A stretch of DNA of 21,866 nt, from assembly GCA_910589105.1 (NCBI GenBank), contig CAJUST010000032.1, positions 1 through 21,866 of the forward strand, read 5' to 3'. This document shows, piece by piece, positions 6,239 to 16,300 of this stretch. The notes under the pieces are model-generated. The model was not told the DNA's origin. It ran no database searches and was given only the letters and a program-made list of their open reading frames with translations. A program made the position numbers and the translations under genes. The DNA is from an uncultured Lachnospiraceae bacterium. Its GTDB lineage: Bacteria; Bacillota; Clostridia; Lachnospirales; Lachnospiraceae. Every line of letters starts with the position of its first letter. Position 1 is the first letter of the stretch.

Positions 6239-8335
6239 ATGAACACAGTAGCAGATCTTTTCGGAAACAAGGTTTTTGACGACAGAGTCATGAAAGCGAC
6301 GTTGTCAGCCAAGGTTTACAACTCCCTCAAAAAGACGATTGATGAGGGTGCGTATTTGGATAATAGTGTGGCAAACGCCGTAGCAACCGCTATGAAGGAT
6401 TGGGCAGTTCAAAACGGTGCGACCCATTATACCCATTGGTTTCAACCACTGACCGGTATCACGGCAGAAAAACACGACAGCTTCATTTCACCCTCCCCAG
6501 ATGGCGGCGTGATTATGGAATTCTCCGGGAAAGAGCTGATTAAAGGCGAACCGGATGCTTCTTCTTTCCCTTCCGGTGGCTTGAGAGCTACCTTTGAGGC
6601 GAGAGGCTACACCGCGTGGGATCCTACCTCCTATGCTTTCATTAAGGGAAAGACCTTGTGCATCCCTACAGCCTTCTGCTCTTACGGCGGCGAGGCGTTG
6701 GATAAAAAAACTCCGCTGCTCCGTTCCATGGAAGCGCTTAATAAGCAGGCGCTGCGTATTATCCGCCTGTTCGGAAACGATACTGTGAAATGTGTGAAGA
6801 CCTCCGTCGGGCCGGAACAGGAATATTTCCTCATCGACAGAGAGATGTATAACCAGAGAAAGGATCTGGTGTTTACTGGACGAACTCTTTTCGGCGCGAA
6901 ACCGCCGAAAGGACAGGAGATGGATGATCATTATTTCGGCTTCATTAAGCCCCGTGTAGAAGCTTATATGGAAGACTTGAATCAGGAATTGTGGAAGCTG
7001 GGCATTCTTGCAAAAACAGAGCATAACGAGGTGGCTCCCGCCCAGCATGAACTGGCTCCTATTTATACCACCACCAATATTGCCACCGATCACAACCAGC
7101 TTACCATGGAAATCATGCAGAAAGTAGCGGCAAAGCATGGACTGGTATGCCTGCTCCATGAAAAGCCTTTCGCCAGAGTGAACGGCAGCGGCAAGCACAA
7201 CAACTGGTCGCTTACCACCGATACCGGCGTGAACCTGCTCTCACCGGGAGAAACACCTTATGAAAACGCGCAGTTTCTTTTGTTCCTGTGCGCTGTTATT
7301 AAAGCGGTAGATGATTATCAGGATCTGCTCCGTATTTCGGTTGCTGCCGCAGGCAACGATCACCGTTTAGGCGCGAATGAAGCGCCTCCGGCCGTTGTTT
7401 CCATGTTCATCGGCGATGAACTGAACGCCATTCTGGAAGCTATTGAAACCGATACGCCTTATAATGCGGCGGAAAAGACGCAGATGAAGCTGGGTGTGAA
7501 TGTGCTTCCGAAGTTCACAAGAGATACTACCGATCGCAACCGTACTTCACCCTTTGCCTTTACAGGAAATAAATTCGAGTTCCGTATGCTTGGTTCTTCC
7601 AACAGCATCGCCTGTGCCAACATTATGCTGAATGCCGCAGTTGCAGAATCTTTGAAAATCTACGCTGACCGTCTGGAGAAAGCGGAAGATTTTGAAACTG
7701 CTCTGCATGAGATGATCCGCAAGACCATTAAGGATCACAAGCGCATTATCTTTAACGGCAATGGCTATGATGACGCATGGATCAAAGAGGCCACAGAAAA
7801 GAGAGGGCTACTGAACTACCGTACCACAGCCGATTGCATTCCACGCCTTCTTGATCAGAAAAATGTGGATATGCTGACTGCGCATAAGGTGTTTTCTGAA
7901 GCGGAACTGAAGTCCCGCTGCGAGATTACGCTGGATAACTATTGTAAGACCATTCTGATTGAAGCGAATACAATGGTAGAGATGGCAAGGCGCGAGATTG
8001 CTCCTGCGGTAGAAGCTTACATTAAAGAACTTGCCAAGACCGCGGCGCTCAAAAAGTCCGTCTCCGACGAGGTGTCTGTTGTTTACGAAAACACCCTGAT
8101 TAAGGAGTTATCTGTTCTTACCGAGCGGATTTTCCTCACAGCGGGTGATCTTGAAAATACATTGCTTACTGTCGAACAGCATGACAATGTGATTGATGAA
8201 TCCGCAGTTATTCGCGACACGCTGCTTGTGAAAATGAACGAATTGCGTGTTCCCTGTGATGAAGCGGAAACATTAACTGCCAAGAAATATTGGCCGTTCC
8301 CCACTTACGGCGATCTGCTGTTTGGGGTCAGATAA
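6239..8335 (+). CDS. glnN: Glutamine synthetase type III
   Basis: 698 residues. It makes glutamine from glutamate, ammonia and ATP in the cytoplasm. The length (types I and II are about 350-470 residues) and sequence mark type III: the N-terminal VADLFGNKVFDDRVMKATL block, GPEQEYFL and NEVAPAQHELAPIYT, HEKPFARVNGSGKHNNWSL, and the region RNRTSPFAFTGNKFEFRMLG. Both catalytic halves are intact. I chose ATG 6239 because AAAGGAG lies ten bases upstream and the family begins with this block. An in-frame ATG at 6104 would add 45 residues that are unlike the family and run through the terminator. The gene heads the nitrogen cluster and is probably controlled by its leader. It is followed within 16 bp by the broken amt. 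Confidence 0.95.
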   Translation: MNTVADLFGNKVFDDRVMKATLSAKVYNSLKKTIDEGAYLDNSVANAVATAMKDWAVQNGATHYTHWFQPLTGITAEKHDSFISPSPDGGVIMEFSGKELIKGEPDASSFPSGGLRATFEARGYTAWDPTSYAFIKGKTLCIPTAFCSYGGEALDKKTPLLRSMEALNKQALRIIRLFGNDTVKCVKTSVGPEQEYFLIDREMYNQRKDLVFTGRTLFGAKPPKGQEMDDHYFGFIKPRVEAYMEDLNQELWKLGILAKTEHNEVAPAQHELAPIYTTTNIATDHNQLTMEIMQKVAAKHGLVCLLHEKPFARVNGSGKHNNWSLTTDTGVNLLSPGETPYENAQFLLFLCAVIKAVDDYQDLLRISVAAAGNDHRLGANEAPPAVVSMFIGDELNAILEAIETDTPYNAAEKTQMKLGVNVLPKFTRDTTDRNRTSPFAFTGNKFEFRMLGSSNSIACANIMLNAAVAESLKIYADRLEKAEDFETALHEMIRKTIKDHKRIIFNGNGYDDAWIKEATEKRGLLNYRTTADCIPRLLDQKNVDMLTAHKVFSEAELKSRCEITLDNYCKTILIEANTMVEMARREIAPAVEAYIKELAKTAALKKSVSDEVSVVYENTLIKELSVLTERIFLTAGDLENTLLTVEQHDNVIDESAVIRDTLLVKMNELRVPCDEAETLTAKKYWPFPTYGDLLFGVR

Positions 8336-8350
8336 GGAGATGAATCTACT

Positions 8351-8633
8351 ATGTATAGTTCAGTAAACGCCATATGTATTGCTTGGAGCTGCTCTGGCGT
8401 TCTTCATGCAGGCCGGATTTTCACTCTGTGAAGCTGGATTCGCGATGAAAAGGCAGATGAACTTGCCGGTCTTGATGTTTCTGAGCATGGTTTACAGTGT
8501 AATCGAAACTGCCAAGAAGGTATTGTATACCGGACATATCGGTTATGGAAAGATTTATGTTTACGATGTGGAGAACGTCGTAATGGTTCGTACCGGTGAA
8601 GAAGGATACGATGCGCTTCAAGATGTAGAGTAA
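8351..8633 (+). pseudogene. amt::glnK deletion scar (ammonium transporter start joined to PII end)
   Basis: ATG 8351 has AAGGAG upstream and begins MYSSVNAI, then shifts frame around 8374-8380. In the new frame LGAALAFFMQAGFSLCEAGF is the first membrane segment of an Amt ammonium transporter. From about 8496 the same frame reads VIETAKKVLYTGHIGYGKIY and VYDVENVVMVRTGEEGYDAL, the C-terminal half of a GlnK/GlnB PII protein, ending at TAA 8631-8633. All the remaining Amt helices and the PII N-terminal half with its T-loop are gone. The simplest explanation is one deletion between adjacent amt and glnK genes plus a 1-nt indel. Neither function can survive. The position just after glnN matches the usual glnA/amt/glnK neighbourhood. 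Confidence 0.85.
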
Positions 8634-8644
8634 CAAAACAAGAA

Positions 8645-8915
8645 AAGCGTTTGAGATAGGAGAAGTAACACAGAGAATCGCTCACAGCGAGCGTGGGACG
8701 GTGAGAGCCGCGCAGTAGATTCTGTGTGAATAACACCTGTCAAGCTGCAATCTGAAAAAGGTTTCTTTAGTAGGCGCGCCGTAGGGTCATACGTCAGTTG
8801 GCAAAGCTTTCCGCAAAAATTGCTGTGGAGCTTAAAAAGAGAACAAATATAGGTGGTACCGCGGGAACAGCCTCGCCCTATAGAATGCTGGAAAATTTCT
8901 TAGAATTTTAGGAGG
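8645..8915 (+). promoter_or_regulatory. T-box leader, probable Asn specifier
   Basis: The T-box core AGGTGGTACCGCG is at 8851-8863, followed by GAACAGCCTCGCCCTATAG, the usual partner side of the antiterminator. About 190 nt upstream, AGTA (8665-8668) and GAA (8728-8730) form the loop-E elements of a Stem I specifier loop. They are followed by TAACACC, giving AAC (Asn) at 8732-8734, which matches the downstream asparagine synthetase. Uncharged tRNA-Asn would switch the gene on. No T-run terminator is visible between 8880 and the start codon. Instead CCT (8871-8873) and CCTA (8877-8880) can pair with TAGGAGG (8909-8915), so control may act on translation. Confidence 0.85.
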
Positions 8916-8923
8916 ATTGCACT

Positions 8924-10504
8924 ATGTGTTCTATTATGGGCTATTGTGGAGAAAGCGCTACTATCGGGGCATTTTGTTCTGGCTTTCAGCAAACTGTTTC
9001 TCGTGGGCCTGATGACAGCAAAATTGTCGATACAGGAAAGGGACTGCTCGGTTTTCATCGCCTTGCTATTATGGGGCTACATCCGGAAGGAATGCAGCCT
9101 TTTCGTCTTGCAAACAGTTATGTTGTCTGTAACGGCGAGATTTACGGCTTTGAAAAAATCAAACAAATCCTGTCCGATAAATATACGTTTGAAAGTGATT
9201 CTGACTGTGAAGTTTTGCTGCCGCTATATCAGGAATACGGAACAGCTATGTTCGCCATGCTGGACGCTGAGTTTGCGCTGATTCTGTATGACGGAGAAAC
9301 AAAAGAGTATGTTGCAGCCAGAGATCCCATTGGTATTCGTCCGTTGTATTACGGATACGATGAGTCCGGAACCATTCTATTTGCCAGTGAAGCAAAGAAC
9401 TTGGTTGGATTGGTCGCAGAGGTTATGCCGTTTCCGCCTGGACATTATTATAAAGGCGGAAAATTTATTTGCTACTGCGATATTGCAAAAACCGAATCTG
9501 TTTGCCACGATGATTTGGAAACGGTATGCAAAAACATTCATGATAAATTGGTTTCCGGTGTGGAAAAGCGTCTAGTGGCCGACGCCAAGGTGGGCTTCCT
9601 GCTCTCGGGCGGCCTAGATTCTTCCCTAGTATGTGCGATTGCCGCGAGAAAGAGTCAACAACCCATTAAAACCTTTGCAATCGGTATGAGCGAAGACGCG
9701 ATTGACCTGAAATATGCCAAGCAGGTTGCTGATTTTATCGGCAGTGATCATACGGAGGTGATCATCAGCAAGGAGGATGTGCTTGCCTCGCTGGAAACGG
9801 TGGTACATCTGTTGGGAACCTTTGATATCACCACAATCCGCGCCAGCATCGGCATGTATTTGGTTTGCAAATGGATTCATGAAAACACCGATATTCGCGT
9901 TTTGCTGACCGGAGAGATCTCCGACGAATTGTTCGGCTATAAATATACCGACTTTGCGCCCTCTGCGGAAGCGTTCCAAAAGGAATCGCAGAAGCGGATC
10001 TTGGAACTGCATATGTACGATGTACTGCGCGCCGACCGTTGCATCTCGGTGAACTCGTTAGAGGCAAGAGTGCCGTTCGGTGATTTGGATTTTGTCAAAT
10101 ATGTAATGGCGGTTGATCCCGAAATGAAGCTGAACAAATACAACAAAGGAAAATATCTTCTTCGCCATTCTTTTGAAGGTGAAGGGTATCTTCCAGACGA
10201 AATTCTCTGGCGGGAAAAAGCGGCTTTCTCCGATGCAGTCGGTCATTCTATGGTAGATTATCTCAAAGAATATGCGGAAAGCTTTTATACAGCGAATGAA
10301 TTTGAGGAAAAGAGCTGTAAATACAGCCATGCACAGCCGTTTACCAAAGAGTCCATGCTGTATCGGGAACTGTTTGAAAAATATTATCCCGGACAGAGCC
10401 AAATGATAGTAGATTTCTGGATGCCGAACAAGGATTGGGAAGGCTGTGATGTGAACGATCCTTCCGCCCGTGTCCTGTCAAACTACGGCGCCAGCGGAAA
10501 ATAA
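8924..10504 (+). CDS. asnB: Asparagine synthetase (glutamine-hydrolysing)
   Basis: 526 residues. It transfers amide nitrogen from glutamine to ATP-activated aspartate. Cys2 after the initiator Met is the class II glutaminase nucleophile. SRGPDD and VVCNGEIYGF belong to the same N-terminal domain. The synthetase domain carries the ATP pyrophosphatase motif LSGGLDSS at residues 227-234 and LTGEISDELFGYKY. NSLEARVPFGD is typical of AsnB. It is slightly shorter than E. coli AsnB (554 residues) but complete at both ends. AGGAGG lies eight bases before the ATG and may be masked by the T-box. Together with glnN it links ammonium assimilation to amide transfer. Confidence 0.95.
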   Translation: MCSIMGYCGESATIGAFCSGFQQTVSRGPDDSKIVDTGKGLLGFHRLAIMGLHPEGMQPFRLANSYVVCNGEIYGFEKIKQILSDKYTFESDSDCEVLLPLYQEYGTAMFAMLDAEFALILYDGETKEYVAARDPIGIRPLYYGYDESGTILFASEAKNLVGLVAEVMPFPPGHYYKGGKFICYCDIAKTESVCHDDLETVCKNIHDKLVSGVEKRLVADAKVGFLLSGGLDSSLVCAIAARKSQQPIKTFAIGMSEDAIDLKYAKQVADFIGSDHTEVIISKEDVLASLETVVHLLGTFDITTIRASIGMYLVCKWIHENTDIRVLLTGEISDELFGYKYTDFAPSAEAFQKESQKRILELHMYDVLRADRCISVNSLEARVPFGDLDFVKYVMAVDPEMKLNKYNKGKYLLRHSFEGEGYLPDEILWREKAAFSDAVGHSMVDYLKEYAESFYTANEFEEKSCKYSHAQPFTKESMLYRELFEKYYPGQSQMIVDFWMPNKDWEGCDVNDPSARVLSNYGASGK

Positions 10505-10807
10505 AAAAGGCAGAAATTGCCCGAATGAAAGGAACAGACACCATGATGGTAAAAAGATTTCTATCGTTCCGTTTGAAGTGATTGTAAGAAACATTGCCGC
10601 CGGCATTACAGATGCGGACTCGGGCGGCCTGACCTTTTCCGGCGCTTCTGCGGATGGACGGCTTGTGGAAACGATGGGGATTTCTGACCGTAATTTTTAT
10701 GTGGGCGTCCAGTATCATCCGGAATTCAAGAGCCGCCCCAACCGTCCTCATCCATTGTTCAAAGGCTTTTTCGGCGCAGCTTTCCGCCATGCAAAAGGAG
10801 AAGAAAA
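10505..10807 (+). pseudogene. Scar of purC-like and pyrG (CTP synthase) fragments
   Basis: A single open frame directly after the asnB stop has two unrelated halves. First comes KKISIVPFEVIVRNIAAG (about 10543-10600), which resembles the IPLEVVVRNIAAGS block of SAICAR synthetase PurC. Then, from about 10615, GGLTFSGASADGRLVETMGI, FYVGVQYHPEFKSRPNRPHP and LFKGFFGAA follow. This is the C-terminus of CTP synthase, including the GATase triad His and Glu of QYHPE. The frame ends next to the purF ribosome site, so pyrG probably once preceded purF. A deletion from inside purC to near the end of pyrG would give this structure. The PyrG half is certain, the PurC half likely. The Met at 10470 inside asnB is not a credible start. 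Confidence 0.75.
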
Positions 10808-12241
10808 ATGAGTATTCATGAAGAATGTGGTGTGTTCGGTGTGATTTCTCCGAATTCATGTGAAATTGCAAATGTGGTCTATTACGGCTTATATGCCCTC
10901 CAGCACAGAGGACAGGAAAGCTGCGGCATTGTGGTCAATGACGACGGTATCTTCGCCTCCCATAAGGATTTAGGATTGGTGGGCGAAGTCTTTCAGCCGG
11001 GTATTTTGTCTGCCATGCCAAATGGAAAAATCGCGGTAGGTCATGTCCGCTATGGCACTACCGGAGGAACAAACCGCAATAACTGCCAACCTATTGAGGT
11101 GAACCATCAAAAAGGGAGAATGGCCATCGCTCATAACGGTAATTTAAGCAATGCGGCCGAGCTTCGAAACCGCTTGGAATTATCCGGCGCTATTTTCCAT
11201 ACCACCAGCGATACGGAAACCATCGCCTATATTGTAACAAAAGAACGGCTTTCCTCCGCTTCCATTGAAGAAGCCCTCAGCAAAGCCATGAACACGTTGG
11301 ACGGGGCTTACTCCTTGGCGCTGATGTCCCCGCAAAAGCTGATCTGCGCTAGAGATCCTTACGGATTCCGTCCCCTCTGCTACGGGAAAACAGACGATGG
11401 ACTGTATGTTGTCGCCTCGGAAACAGCTGCGCTAAAAGCAGTGGGCGCGAAGCTGGCGCGCGATGTGGAACCTGGCGAAATTTTGGTCTTTGATGGTAAG
11501 CAGGTGGTGTCCCGCAGGGAGCGCTGCGGTGAGAAGAAAAAACGGCTTTGTGCCTTTGAGTATATCTATTTTGCCCGTCCGGATTCTGTGATAGACGGAG
11601 TGTCCGTCCATGCGGCCCGGTTTAGAGCAGGACAAGTTCTCGCAAAATATCATCTGGTAGATGCGGATGTGGTGATCGGGGTTCCGGATTCCGGCCTTGA
11701 TGCCGCTCTCGGATACAGCAGAGAATCGGGCATTCCGTACTCCATCGGCCTGATCAAAAACAAATACATTGGCAGAACCTTTATCGCTCCCGGGCAGTCC
11801 AGCCGCATGGATCAGGTAAAAATCAAACTGAGCGCCATTGAAGAAAACGTAAAAGGCAAACGTGTCGTTTTAGTTGACGATTCCATTGTCAGAGGGACTA
11901 CTAGCGGACGCATTGTAAAGCTGATCCGGGAGGCAGGCGCTTCGGAAATCCATATGAGGATTTCTTCTCCTCCTTTTTTGCACCCGTGCTATTACGGAAC
12001 CGATATTGATTCCAGCGAGCATTTGATTGCCTGCAAATATACAGTAGATGAAATTGCTAAGATTATTGGCGCGGATACACTGGGCTATCTACCGGTGAAG
12101 GAACTTGCCGCCATGACAGGATGCAATCAATATTGCAGCGCCTGCTTTGATGGCTGTTATCCGACTCCTGTTCCAATCGATACGAGAAAGGATCGGTTTG
12201 AGCAAAAGTTATCTGCAAAAAGTGAAACACAAGAAAAATGA
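10808..12241 (+). CDS. purF: Amidophosphoribosyltransferase
   Basis: 477 residues. It catalyses the first committed step of purine synthesis, from PRPP and glutamine to phosphoribosylamine. A six-residue propeptide (MSIHEE) precedes Cys7 in CGVFGV, the N-terminal nucleophile after processing. YALQHRGQESCGIV and RYGTTGG are class II glutaminase motifs. The phosphoribosyltransferase loop is VVLVDDSIVRGTTSGRIV. Cysteines in HPCYYGTD and CNQYCSACFDGC fit the [4Fe-4S] type of the B. subtilis enzyme, which is oxygen-sensitive and suits an anaerobe. GGAGAAG precedes the ATG. No purine-operon neighbours remain except the purC-like fragment upstream. Confidence 0.95.
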   Translation: MSIHEECGVFGVISPNSCEIANVVYYGLYALQHRGQESCGIVVNDDGIFASHKDLGLVGEVFQPGILSAMPNGKIAVGHVRYGTTGGTNRNNCQPIEVNHQKGRMAIAHNGNLSNAAELRNRLELSGAIFHTTSDTETIAYIVTKERLSSASIEEALSKAMNTLDGAYSLALMSPQKLICARDPYGFRPLCYGKTDDGLYVVASETAALKAVGAKLARDVEPGEILVFDGKQVVSRRERCGEKKKRLCAFEYIYFARPDSVIDGVSVHAARFRAGQVLAKYHLVDADVVIGVPDSGLDAALGYSRESGIPYSIGLIKNKYIGRTFIAPGQSSRMDQVKIKLSAIEENVKGKRVVLVDDSIVRGTTSGRIVKLIREAGASEIHMRISSPPFLHPCYYGTDIDSSEHLIACKYTVDEIAKIIGADTLGYLPVKELAAMTGCNQYCSACFDGCYPTPVPIDTRKDRFEQKLSAKSETQEK

Positions 12242-12256
12242 AACGAGGTGCAAAAC

Positions 12257-13354
12257 ATGGTGGAAGATTATAATTGCAAACTGATTTTTGAAGATGGAAA
12301 CGAGTATCTGGGATACTCTTTCGGCGACTTCTCGGAAAAGGTTTGCGAAATTGTCTTTAATACATCCATGGTGGGATATCAGGAGATTTTATCCGATCCC
12401 TCCTATACCTATCAGGCGGTTGTTATGACTTATCCTCTGATTGGAAACTACGGTATGGCTGAGGATGATTTTGAAACGGCTGTACCTACTATCGGAGCTT
12501 TGATTGTGAGTGAATACAATAACGCTCCGTCCAACTTCCGGAGCGCAGCAACGCTCGGCGAAGTTATGAAGAAATATCACATTCCCGGCGTCAGCGGAGT
12601 GGATACCCGAAAACTCACACGGTATATCCGCGATCACGGCAGCCGCAAAGTTCTGATTGCGGGAATCGACACTCCAACAAATAAGGGTGTTCAAATACTT
12701 AGAAATACAGAGCTTCCTGTTGACGCCGTATCAAAAGTCAGCAGTAAGAGCATCCATTTTGAAAAGCCGGAAGATGCCAGATTTCATGTGGTGGCGATTG
12801 ACTGCGGTATGAAGCAGAATATTGTCCGGTCATTAAAGAAGAGAAAATGCGCGGCTGCGATCGTTCCCTATGATACAACCGCTGAAAATATAGAAAAATT
12901 GAATCCGGATGGTATTTTTATTTCCAATGGGCCGGGAGATCCAAATGATGTTCCTTGTCTGATAAATACCATCCGGGAACTCCACGGGAAATATCCCATT
13001 TTCGGCATCTGTCTTGGTCATCAGATCATCTGCCTGTCCTACGGAGCTAAGTGCTATAAGCTGAAATTCGGCCACCGCGGAGGAAATCATCCTGTTCGGA
13101 ACACGAATACAGGAAAAATCGAAATCACCTCTCAAAATCACTCCTATGCAGTTGATGAAGAAAGTTTGAAAAATACGCCGCTTACTGTAACTCACATCAA
13201 TCTTCTTGACGGCACAATAGAAGGCGTTTGCTGCGAAGCGGATAAGGTATTTTCGGTGCAGTATCATCCGGAAAGCGCGCCGGGGCCGGAAGACAGCGGA
13301 TATTTGTTTGACCGGTTTATTCAGATAATGGAGGAGGATAAGAACAATGGCTAA
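12257..13354 (+). CDS. carA: Carbamoyl-phosphate synthase small chain
   Basis: 365 residues. It is the glutaminase subunit that feeds ammonia to CarB for arginine and pyrimidine synthesis. The N-terminal small-chain domain begins CKLIFEDGNEYLGYSFG and contains FNTSMVGYQEILSDPSY. The class I GATase domain has ISNGPGDP, the nucleophile Cys252 in GICLGHQ, and the His/Glu pair in VQYHPESAPGPED. I chose ATG 12257 because ACGAGGTG lies seven bases upstream; a GTG at 12248 lies within that ribosome site. The gene overlaps carB by 8 nt, which implies coupled translation and equal amounts of the two subunits. Confidence 0.95.
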   Translation: MVEDYNCKLIFEDGNEYLGYSFGDFSEKVCEIVFNTSMVGYQEILSDPSYTYQAVVMTYPLIGNYGMAEDDFETAVPTIGALIVSEYNNAPSNFRSAATLGEVMKKYHIPGVSGVDTRKLTRYIRDHGSRKVLIAGIDTPTNKGVQILRNTELPVDAVSKVSSKSIHFEKPEDARFHVVAIDCGMKQNIVRSLKKRKCAAAIVPYDTTAENIEKLNPDGIFISNGPGDPNDVPCLINTIRELHGKYPIFGICLGHQIICLSYGAKCYKLKFGHRGGNHPVRNTNTGKIEITSQNHSYAVDEESLKNTPLTVTHINLLDGTIEGVCCEADKVFSVQYHPESAPGPEDSGYLFDRFIQIMEEDKNNG

Positions 13355-16300
13355 AAGAACAGATATCAAAAAAGTATTGGTGATCGGTTCCGGCCCTATT
13401 GTCATCGGTCAGGCGGCTGAGTTTGACTATGCAGGCACACAGGCTTGTCTTGCCCTGAAAGAAGAAGGCTATGAAGTGGCGCTGTGTAATTCCAATCCGG
13501 CAACCATTATGACAGATACCGCGATAGCGGACAAGGTGTATATGGAGCCTCTCACTTTGGAATACATTTCAAAAATCGTCCGTTATGAAAGACCCGATGC
13601 AATCCTGCCCGGTATCGGAGGACAAACGGGCTTAAATCTTGCCATGCAGCTTGAAAAGAAAGGCGTCCTTGCAGAATGCAGGGTAGAGCTTCTCGGAACA
13701 CCAAGCAGCAGTATCGAACGCGCAGAAGACCGCGAACTCTTCAAGGAATTATGTGAAGAATTGGGAGAGCCGGTTTTACCGTCCGATATCGCCACCTCCA
13801 TGGAAGAAGGCCTTGCCGTTGCGCAGAAGATCGGTTTTCCGGTCGTCCTCCGTCCGGCGTTTACGTTGGGAGGTACGGGCGGCGGATTTGCTGACAACAA
13901 AGAGGAATTCCTCCCCTTGATGAAAAACGCACTTTCCCTCTCTCCGGTTCATCAGGTTTTAATTGAAAAGAGCATCAAAGGCTTTAAGGAAATCGAATAC
14001 GAAGTCATGCGGGACGCCAATGATACGGCCATTGCCATCTGTAATATGGAGAACTTAGATCCAGTAGGCATTCATACCGGGGATTCCATCGTGGTATGTC
14101 CTTCCCAGACTCTTACCAACAAAGAATATCATATGCTCCGAAACAGCGCTCTTAAAATTATCCGGGCGCTAAAAATAGAGGGAGGGTGCAATGTCCAGTT
14201 CGCGTTGGAGCCGCATTCGTTTCAGTATTACCTGATTGAAGTGAATCCAAGAGTTTCCCGTTCCTCCGCCCTTGCTTCCAAAGCGAGCGGATATCCGATT
14301 GCGAGAGTATCCGCCAAAATAGGCGTAGGGATGACATTAGATGAAATTCAGATTGCCAATACGCCGGCATCCTTTGAGCCGGCCATGGATTATATCGTCA
14401 CCAAAATGCCCTGCTTTCCTTTTGATAAATTTACCGACGCCAACAACTCACTCAGTACGCAGATGAAAGCAACTGGTGAAGTCATGAGCGTCGGGCGGTC
14501 GGCGGAAGAAAGCCTGTTAAAAGCTGTCCGTTCCCTTGAAATCGGTCTGACCCATCTGCGTCATACGAAATTCGATAACAGCGCGGTAACTGAACTGCTG
14601 AGCTATATCAAAATCGGGACGGACGACCGTATCTATGCGATTGCCGAACTGTTTCGGAAAGAGTGCGGGATAGAAACAATCACAGAGTCCACTGCCATCA
14701 ACCGTTTTTTCCTGCAAAAGATCAAAAATATTGTGGATATGGAGCGTTGTCTTTTAGAAAACCAAGGCAACGATTCTGTCTTTCGCAGGGCAAAGCAGAT
14801 GGGTTTTTCGGACAAAGAAATTGCGCGGCTTTGGAACAGAAGCGAAACGGAAATTTACGGAATGAGAAAAGCGGCAGGCATCCATCCGGTTTACAAAATG
14901 ATCGATACCTGCGCCTCTGAGTTTGAGAGCTATATTCCTTACTTTTACTCCACCTATGCGGACGAAAACGAATCGGTTATTTCCGACAAGAAAAAAATTG
15001 TTGTTTTAGGTTCTGGGCCGATCCGTATCGGACAAGGCGTCGAATTTGATTATTCCACCGTTCATGCGGTCAAGACCATTAAAGAAGCTGGGTATGAAGC
15101 CATTATTATCAACAACAATCCGGAAACAGTTTCCACTGATTATACCTGCTCCGATAAGCTGTACTTCGAGCCGCTCTGCGTAGAGAATGTCATGGACATC
15201 ATCGACATGGAAAAACCATATGGTGTGATCGCTACTTTAGGTGGACAAACGGCCATCAATCTGGCGGAGCCTCTGGCAGAAATGGGCGTTCCCATTATCG
15301 GCACCGACAAAAACGCCATTGACCGCGCTGAAAACCGGGATTCCTTTGAAAAGCTGCTGGCGGAACTTCATATCCCACAGCCCAAAGGAAAGGCTGTAAC
15401 CAACATTGAGGACGGGCTTTCAGCTGCTGAAGAAATCGGGTATCCCGTTTTGGTTCGTCCCAGTTTCGTGTTGGGCGGCCGGGCCATGCAGATAGTGGCA
15501 AAGCCTGAACAGCTTCGTCACTATCTGAAAACGGCTGTTGAGATCGATGAGGACAAGCCGGTGCTGGTAGACAAATATATTCGGGGCAAAGAAGTGGAAG
15601 TGGATGCTGTATGCGACGGAGAGCGGGTTTTCATCCCCGGCATTATGGAGCTTGTGGAACGAACTGGCGTTCATTCCGGCGATTCCATTAGCATATATCC
15701 TTCCTTCAGTATTTCCGAACAGGTAAAAGAAAAGATTATTGACTACACCAAGCGTCTTGGCATTGGTATCGGCATCATCGGGCTGTTCAATATCCAATTC
15801 ATTGTGGATGAGCAGGAAAACGTGTTCATTATTGAAGTGAATCCCCGTTCTTCCCGGACGGTTCCTTTCCTTTCCAAAGCAACCGGCTTCAATCTGGCGG
15901 ATATCGCCACCTTGGTGATCATGGGAAAGAATTTGGAACAGCAGGGATTTACCGATATCTATCCGAAAGAAAAAGAACGGTTTTATGTAAAAGTTCCTGC
16001 CTTTTCCTTTTCCAAGCTGCGCGGAATGGACGCCTATCTGTCTCCTGAAATGAAATCCACGGGCGAAGCCATCGGATATGATAAAAAGCTTCACCGCGCC
16101 ATGTATAAGGCAATGGCGGCATCCGGCATTCATCTGCAAAACTACGGCACGGTAGTTGTTACCCTTGCCGATGAGGATAAAGCCGAAGCCCTTCCCCTTG
16201 TCAGAAGATTCTATAATCTTGGCTTTAACATCGAGGCTACTGTGGGAACAGCAAATTATCTGAAAAAGCATGGAATTCGCACAAGAATCCGCCGGAAATT

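Noticed and set aside
6488..7198. 236-codon minus-strand frame inside glnN
   Set aside because: Antisense shadow of a conserved gene with no ribosome site or family resemblance.
12833..13405. 190-codon minus-strand frame across carA/carB
   Set aside because: Antisense shadow; the plus-strand frames are unmistakable.
15420..16271. 283-codon minus-strand frame inside carB
   Set aside because: Shadow frame opposite the conserved second ATP-grasp half.
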